A DNA stretch of 61,005 nt from Fomitopsis serialis. Its lineage: Eukaryota; Basidiomycota; Agaricomycetes; Polyporales; Fomitopsidaceae. Position numbers and translations under genes: made by a program. The notes beneath the pieces are model-generated. The model searched no databases. It was not told the DNA's origin and saw only the letters and a list, made by a program, of their open reading frames with translations. How positions within the stretch are numbered: position 1 is the first letter of the stretch; every line of letters starts with the position of its first letter. Positions 56,501 to 61,005 of the stretch are shown in pieces. The stretch lies in contig NW_025955194.1 in NCBI RefSeq assembly GCF_022376445.1, forward strand, positions 1-61,005. Direction: 5' to 3'.

Positions 56501-57550
56501 CGGAAGGGCGGTATCAAGCTCAGTACATGCCAAGAAATCGGGCTCAGACATTATGCAGGTATGTCATGATTTCTGGCACGCGTCACGGCTGTAGTGATTA
56601 CAAATTTTCGGAAGATATCAACTCTAGGATGCCTCGAACTGAGGCCGCCGATATATTCAATATGATCAAGCCCATAGGTATGTCGCTGTCTTCACCGAAT
56701 ATAGTTCTATGAATTCACATTTGTTGCCACAGCATTGCAGATCGACCCCAAGCTCTTCGTTGAGATCATGGGAAGCTACCGACGGTGCTACTTCCTCATT
56801 ACTTGATAATGGGACGGAACGCTGACGTCGAAATCAAGGGGGAAAGAAGATTGTGGCGACATCGATATCCTGATTACCCGTCCAACAGACGATGGAAAGA
56901 CCCACCAATGTACTATCAGGACTCGTTCGTTGTATGGTTCACCTACTGACGCACCGCTGTAGGGGTGCTCCGCAAGCTTTTAGGTGAATTGCACCACAGG
57001 GGAATCATCACAGAAGATCTGTCATTACCGGACTCATTCGATGACTTGGAACTAGTATATCGAGGGCTATGTCGTCGAGATTCGTCAAGCCAGAGGCGTA
57101 GAATAGGTGCTGCTTTGCCGTACAGTTCCTCTGGACACTTGCTGATCCAAAGCGCTATCACAGATTTTTTGACCGTACCATACAAATCTAGGGGTGCAGC
57201 TCTTCTTTACTACACTGTAAGTGGCCAGTGTATGGTTCCACCGCCCTCACCTGCTGACAAGGAACTTGATATAGGGCGATGACATCGTAAGTCGCGATCT
57301 ACATGCATATATGGCAGTTGCACTGACAGTCGGTTCAGTTCAACCGTTCTCTACGACTGAAGGCGAACAAGATGGGCTATTCTTTGAACCAAAAGGGTCT
57401 GTTCCAAGGCGTTGTGCGCAACCCAAGCAATAAGTTGGAAAAACTGAACGAAGGTGAGGCCAATACTCGCACGTCCTCCACCTTGCGGCTCACGGCCACG
57501 TAGGTACCATCGTAGCGTCTGAGACTGAGGAGGAGATTTTGCAATTTTAG
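53583..57550 (+). CDS. Family X DNA polymerase, lambda type, with BRCT domain
   Basis: Nineteen exons give 969 residues with all phases closing: 53583..53722, 53768..53920, 53973..54807, 54870..55275, 55358..55626, 55687..55782, 55831..55896, 55946..56021, 56112..56203, 56282..56381, 56439..56558, 56615..56677, 56733..56784, 56839..56909, 56963..57106, 57164..57216, 57275..57286, 57339..57453 and 57504..57550. A basic N-terminal part precedes a BRCT domain (about 350-450, KRIYYYGG to VKWSWV). The polymerase core has the helix-hairpin-helix IRGIGDKTAQK, the metal-binding GDIDIL (Asp830, Asp832), a third Asp at 895 (DFLTVP) and the nucleotide-binding TGDDIFNRSLR. It acts in gap-filling and end joining. 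One intron (56204..56281) has a GC donor. The stop at 57548 follows a single-base loss: CAAATTTTAG is expected and CAATTTTAG is found. The usual end GVPWQEPHERIR lies beyond the next intron (57607-57647). Confidence 0.88.
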
Positions 57551-58143
57551 GTAGGCTTGAAGCCTTCCATCGTGGACTCCCTAGATTCACATACTTTCCT
57601 TATCAGGTGTACCATGGCAGGAGCCCCATGAGCGCATACGGGGCTGAGCGCTGAGGCCTGAGGCCTGAGGAGGAGTATTTGATCGTAGACAGACCTCTCC
57701 AGAGTTTGATCTCGCAGCCATCATGTGACATTCTTCCTTGAGGGTGCGTTACCCGTTCCGAAGACCCGACGAGTCGAGGGACATTCCCAACCTCAACCGC
57801 CCAGAGATTCAATCTTCCTACTGAAGTTATTCACCGAGCCGCAGGAGTACCGAATGAGCGTCAGCAGCAGAACGCTGAACGATATACAACTGATCAATAG
57901 ACATGCCAAGAAAGACGATTGAGTACATGGAGCAAACATAGTCTACGGTACGAATACAACTAGCGGGAATTTGAGTCCATACGGACCCGTTTTGAGCGAC
58001 ATATCTATGTACAAGTAGATGTGCAACACCACAAAACAAAACACTGAGCACGACGACACGATAGCAGGACCCACCCGCTCAAACTCCTCCTTCATCCCAC
58101 CGAACCGAACGCAGTCATGGCTTACCGCACGACGTCGAGGCCC
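57551..58143. other. 3' region between convergent genes
   Basis: 593 bp. Bases 57607-57647 hold the former last exon of the polymerase gene (GVPWQEPHERIR then a stop). The rest shows nothing recognisable. Confidence 0.5.
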
Positions 58144-61005
58144 TCAGCCTGTGTCTCCCGAGATGATGTTGCCAATGCTCAATGGATTGTTCTTCTTGCT
58201 CGAGCCGCCTCTCCACCTTCTGACCCAGGCGGGGGTGTGCCTCCTCCACCTACCCTCAAGGGCGCCAATCTCGGACCGTGCCCGTGGACATCGCGCCCCG
58301 GCGCACCTGCGTTGCCATAGCTGGCGGCGTACGGCCCATCCTGCATTACACCCACGCACTTGCACTCACGCCAGGGCCGGGAGCAGCAGCAGGGTACGCC
58401 CAGGCCGTCTCCGCAGGCGCCGTTGTAGCGACGCTCGCACTAGCACTCGCGCTGGTGCCAGCAACGGGTGCAGGCGGTACGCGCTGTACGGCTGCGTTTG
58501 GTGGTGATGTGGTGGTGTGCTCAGCTGGTAATGGCCTCGCCCGCTTGAGCTTGCGCCAGCTTGGCCATGCCTGGCTCCCACTGGCCGAGGACTGCTGTTG
58601 TGCATGGGCTTGGCCGGGACCATGGGCGTATTGGGAGTAGACAGGCGCGGGTGCGCCGTAATGGTGGTGTATACCCGGGTTCGGTCCCGGCGCCGTAGGA
58701 GGCGGGGCGGGGGCATAGGCTGTTTGAGCGTATCCAGTCCGGCCGTGCTTGCGGCCGGTACATGCGAGCTGGAGCGATTGTCCGTCCGCCAGCTGGAGCC
58801 CCAGACTGGTAATAGTCGGATACGGGGGCAGGGGCCTGACTGGAGTTCGGAGAAGGCGCGCAGGCGCCGGGCCATATCCAGGATGATGGTAAGAATGCTG
58901 GGCAGGATGAGAGGTCGGAGGAGGAACGTGATGCGGCTGCTGGTGCTGGTGCTGTGGCGAATCGTAGTAGCCGCCGTATCCTGCTGCTGGGCGTAAGGCG
59001 GGTAGTCTGGATATCGGGGGGCGGAGGCGGGTGTGTCTGAGCGTGATGCGCCGGGGCGGGGCCTGGAGGAGGCATGTTGTAAGGTGAGAATGCGCATACG
59101 GGTCGTTGCCCAGGTCTGGCCAGCAGGTGCCGGTGGTGGGTAAAGGATAGGCAGACGCATGATGCTGTTGTGTCTGCGGCGGCACATGCGCATACGAATG
59201 AGGTGCTGCTGGTGCAGAGTAGTGATGACCGGTTGGCGGTGCTGGTGGGGTTCATGAATAGCTAGGAGCAGAGTGGGGGCCGGGGCGGGAATGCCTGCCT
59301 GGGCGGGCGGTGCAGAATAGCGATGTTCGATCCCCGCGGGAGGGGACTGATGAACGGTAGCGGGTGCATAGTGATGCTCGGCGGACGAGGAAGTCGGTGT
59401 CGCAGGAGATTGCTGAGTGGTGTCGACGGCGCGCTCAACGCAGGATCAATCGCGCCCCAGCCTGTACCCGCGCTCGAAGGTCCCGCGCTGATAGGGGTCA
59501 CATCTGGCCCGTCGGACCATGCCGCCGCTCACGCTCGTCCCAATACTCAACGGCTGCTGTCTCCTCTCCTCCGCTTTGAGCCTCTATCACTTGCGCTTCC
59601 TCGACGACTGGCCGTGTTAGGGGCCGAATCGCGCCGCACAGGGATACGTCTTTGGGTTTCTTCTCGGTCGCTTTCCCTGTCGCTATCCGGTCTCCGTGGC
59701 GGTTCCCTCTCGGGCACAGGCACTGATGGGATCGAAGAGCTGCTGCTGAGCCTCCTCTCCCTCTCGTCGGGCCCTTGTTCTTCGTCCGTCATTGGATCAT
59801 CGAGGCGCACTGGAACGGGCCCAAACGCGCCGCCTGGAGGCGGAGGTCCGGCAATGGGTATGGGTATTGGCGCCTCGCCGCCTGGTGCAGGTCGCCGTCG
59901 TACGCGGATATCCTTTCGAATACGAATTTTGATACCTTGATCAGCCAAAGAACATGATAGAGCAGTCGATTCTATAGTTGTAAGGTCAGTGTCATCACGA
60001 TCAAACCATTAAGAACAAAGAAAAGCATCGCAATCAAGTGACGTGAAGATATCCCATGGTGAATGACTGCGCGATCAAGCTAATAGTAGGCAACGGAGAA
60101 GCGAGAGCGATGGACGATGCAAGGGTTTTAGGCACGTACCTTCCATACCCGGAAACTTCTTCGCAGTATACACATAAAACGGCGCGGAAAATATGACTTG
60201 CAATGGTCGACACAATTCCTATTATGATACCGTCAGTACTTGCAAACAACCATATCAGATAGTCGGGCTATCGAGGCCCCGCTCGCCACAAAGAGCCGCA
60301 GCGGCCGCGTTCGAAGCAGCCAGAGCTTCCCTGATCCCACACGCTACAGAGCGTACGTAGACTTGTTCAGAACGAAGCAAACTATGTATATATGATCCGG
60401 TGAACGCATACCGCTGCCATAGGCCTGCTGGCTCGGCCACATCACCTGCAGCAGGGCGCGGCCCTCGTAGGTTCAGTTCGCCGATCCACCACGAGGGCAT
60501 TGCGGTATCCTGCATGTGGTCCACATCAGCCCTGGTCCACCGGTCCATGGAATACGAGGACCACGGTGCAGTGGTTCTGCAGAACCAATCCATTCAGTGT
60601 ACGCCCACAGAGGGCGCGCTGATGATGGCCAAAACCTCATCTGGGAGGCACGACCTCATAGAGAAGCTCAACCACTAATACAGAAGAAGCGAGCAGCTAT
60701 GCGCGGAGAGCCATCCTACTCACCCGACGACCTCGAATAGGCTGAGTTTCAATCTGTAGCTGCCTTCGGTCCGCACGCTCAAGTCAGGGAAGACGAAGAA
60801 CCCCGCGTCAGTCCCACCGGCCTCCGCGTCTTTGAGGTGGTACAGGGAGGATACGACAGAACCGGTCGTACATCGTGTTTTGCCATCCTGAAGAACGGAA
60901 GCCAGGTGGATTTGGTTACATGACAGCGTGGTCCAGTGAATGCAGATGGAACAGAAGCGGAGGCGGAGCCGGGCCAAGGAGTTATATGACGACAGATCAA
61001 AAGTG
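58144..61005 (-). CDS. Velvet-family developmental regulator (VosA/VelB type), partial and frame-disturbed
   Basis: The gene runs off the right edge. A visible exon 60724..60887 encodes [20 protein letters not shown] and [20 protein letters not shown], the core of the velvet DNA-binding domain. Exon 60140..60218 continues CVDHCKS and then, one base out of frame, [17 protein letters not shown]. The exon from 59971 gives [20 protein letters not shown] and IRVRRRP. A long Pro/His/Tyr/Gln-rich tail follows with several frame changes at C-runs. The end [13 protein letters not shown] at 58144-58190 is the usual conserved C-terminus of basidiomycete velvet proteins. Velvet proteins form homo- and heterodimers with NF-kB-like folds and control sporulation and secondary metabolism. 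The N-terminal part is outside the window, and 60888-61005 could not be assigned. The intron between the first two visible exons is about 505 nt. Confidence 0.85.

Noticed and set aside
58346..59255. Three overlapping long minus-strand frames as separate proteins
   Set aside because: They are pieces of one Pro/His/Tyr-rich velvet tail switching frame at C-runs, not independent genes.
60255..60593. 112-codon open frame on the minus strand
   Set aside because: Lies inside the velvet-gene intron between two exons whose join is fixed by the conserved domain; no features of its own.
1..61005. Search for transposase, reverse transcriptase, integrase, CRISPR repeats and viral genes
   Set aside because: No frame with catalytic motifs of these groups and no regular direct-repeat array was seen.

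Overview
This window reads as nuclear DNA of a basidiomycete fungus, most likely an Agaricomycete (the gene set is polypore-like; that placement is inference). Genes are cut by many 46-65 nt introns with GT(A/G)NGT donors and AG acceptors, coding exons are GC-rich, and both strands are used. I see no transposase, reverse transcriptase, CRISPR array, rRNA or convincing tRNA. Exon models were built by hand from reading frame, splice signals and recalled family patterns; nothing was searched.

Layout. 1-4.7 kb: the 5' end of a Gfo/Idh/MocA oxidoreductase, a RhoGAP-domain protein whose arginine-finger position is Asp, and a secreted protein made of three near-identical repeats. 7.0-25.5 kb: an accessory locus with three intact S33 prolyl-aminopeptidase-like hydrolases, four UstYa-like (DUF3328) proteins in two divergent pairs, an NTF2-fused flavin monooxygenase, a 7-TM protein, a single-TM protein plus a 5'-truncated copy of it, a tiny Cys-rich secreted peptide, and a ~220 bp dispersed repeat present twice. 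26-38.4 kb: mainly conserved genes (single-TM Ser/Thr-rich protein, importin-13-type karyopherin, HIR-complex Hpc2/ubinuclein) with a decaying fourth S33 copy and an unknown gene between them. 39.4-45 kb: a broken MFS permease, an intact cytochrome P450 and an alpha/beta hydrolase with an in-frame TAG. 46-61 kb: an F-box-like protein, mitochondrial complex III core protein 2, a SAM methyltransferase, a family X DNA polymerase (lambda type), and a velvet regulator running off the right edge.

Working together. UstYa proteins in ascomycetes oxidatively cyclise ribosomal peptides (dikaritins), with precursors that carry a signal peptide and repeated cores. The 7-25 kb locus has duplicated UstYa pairs, several exopeptidase-like S33 enzymes and a flavin monooxygenase, and two secreted small-protein genes lie in or near it. 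A peptide-tailoring locus, not previously described to my knowledge, is the most interesting hypothesis here, but it is inference.

Caution. Several conserved genes (Pol lambda, velvet, one UstYa, one S33) carry single-base losses at homopolymers. Some apparent pseudogenes may therefore be consensus errors rather than biology.
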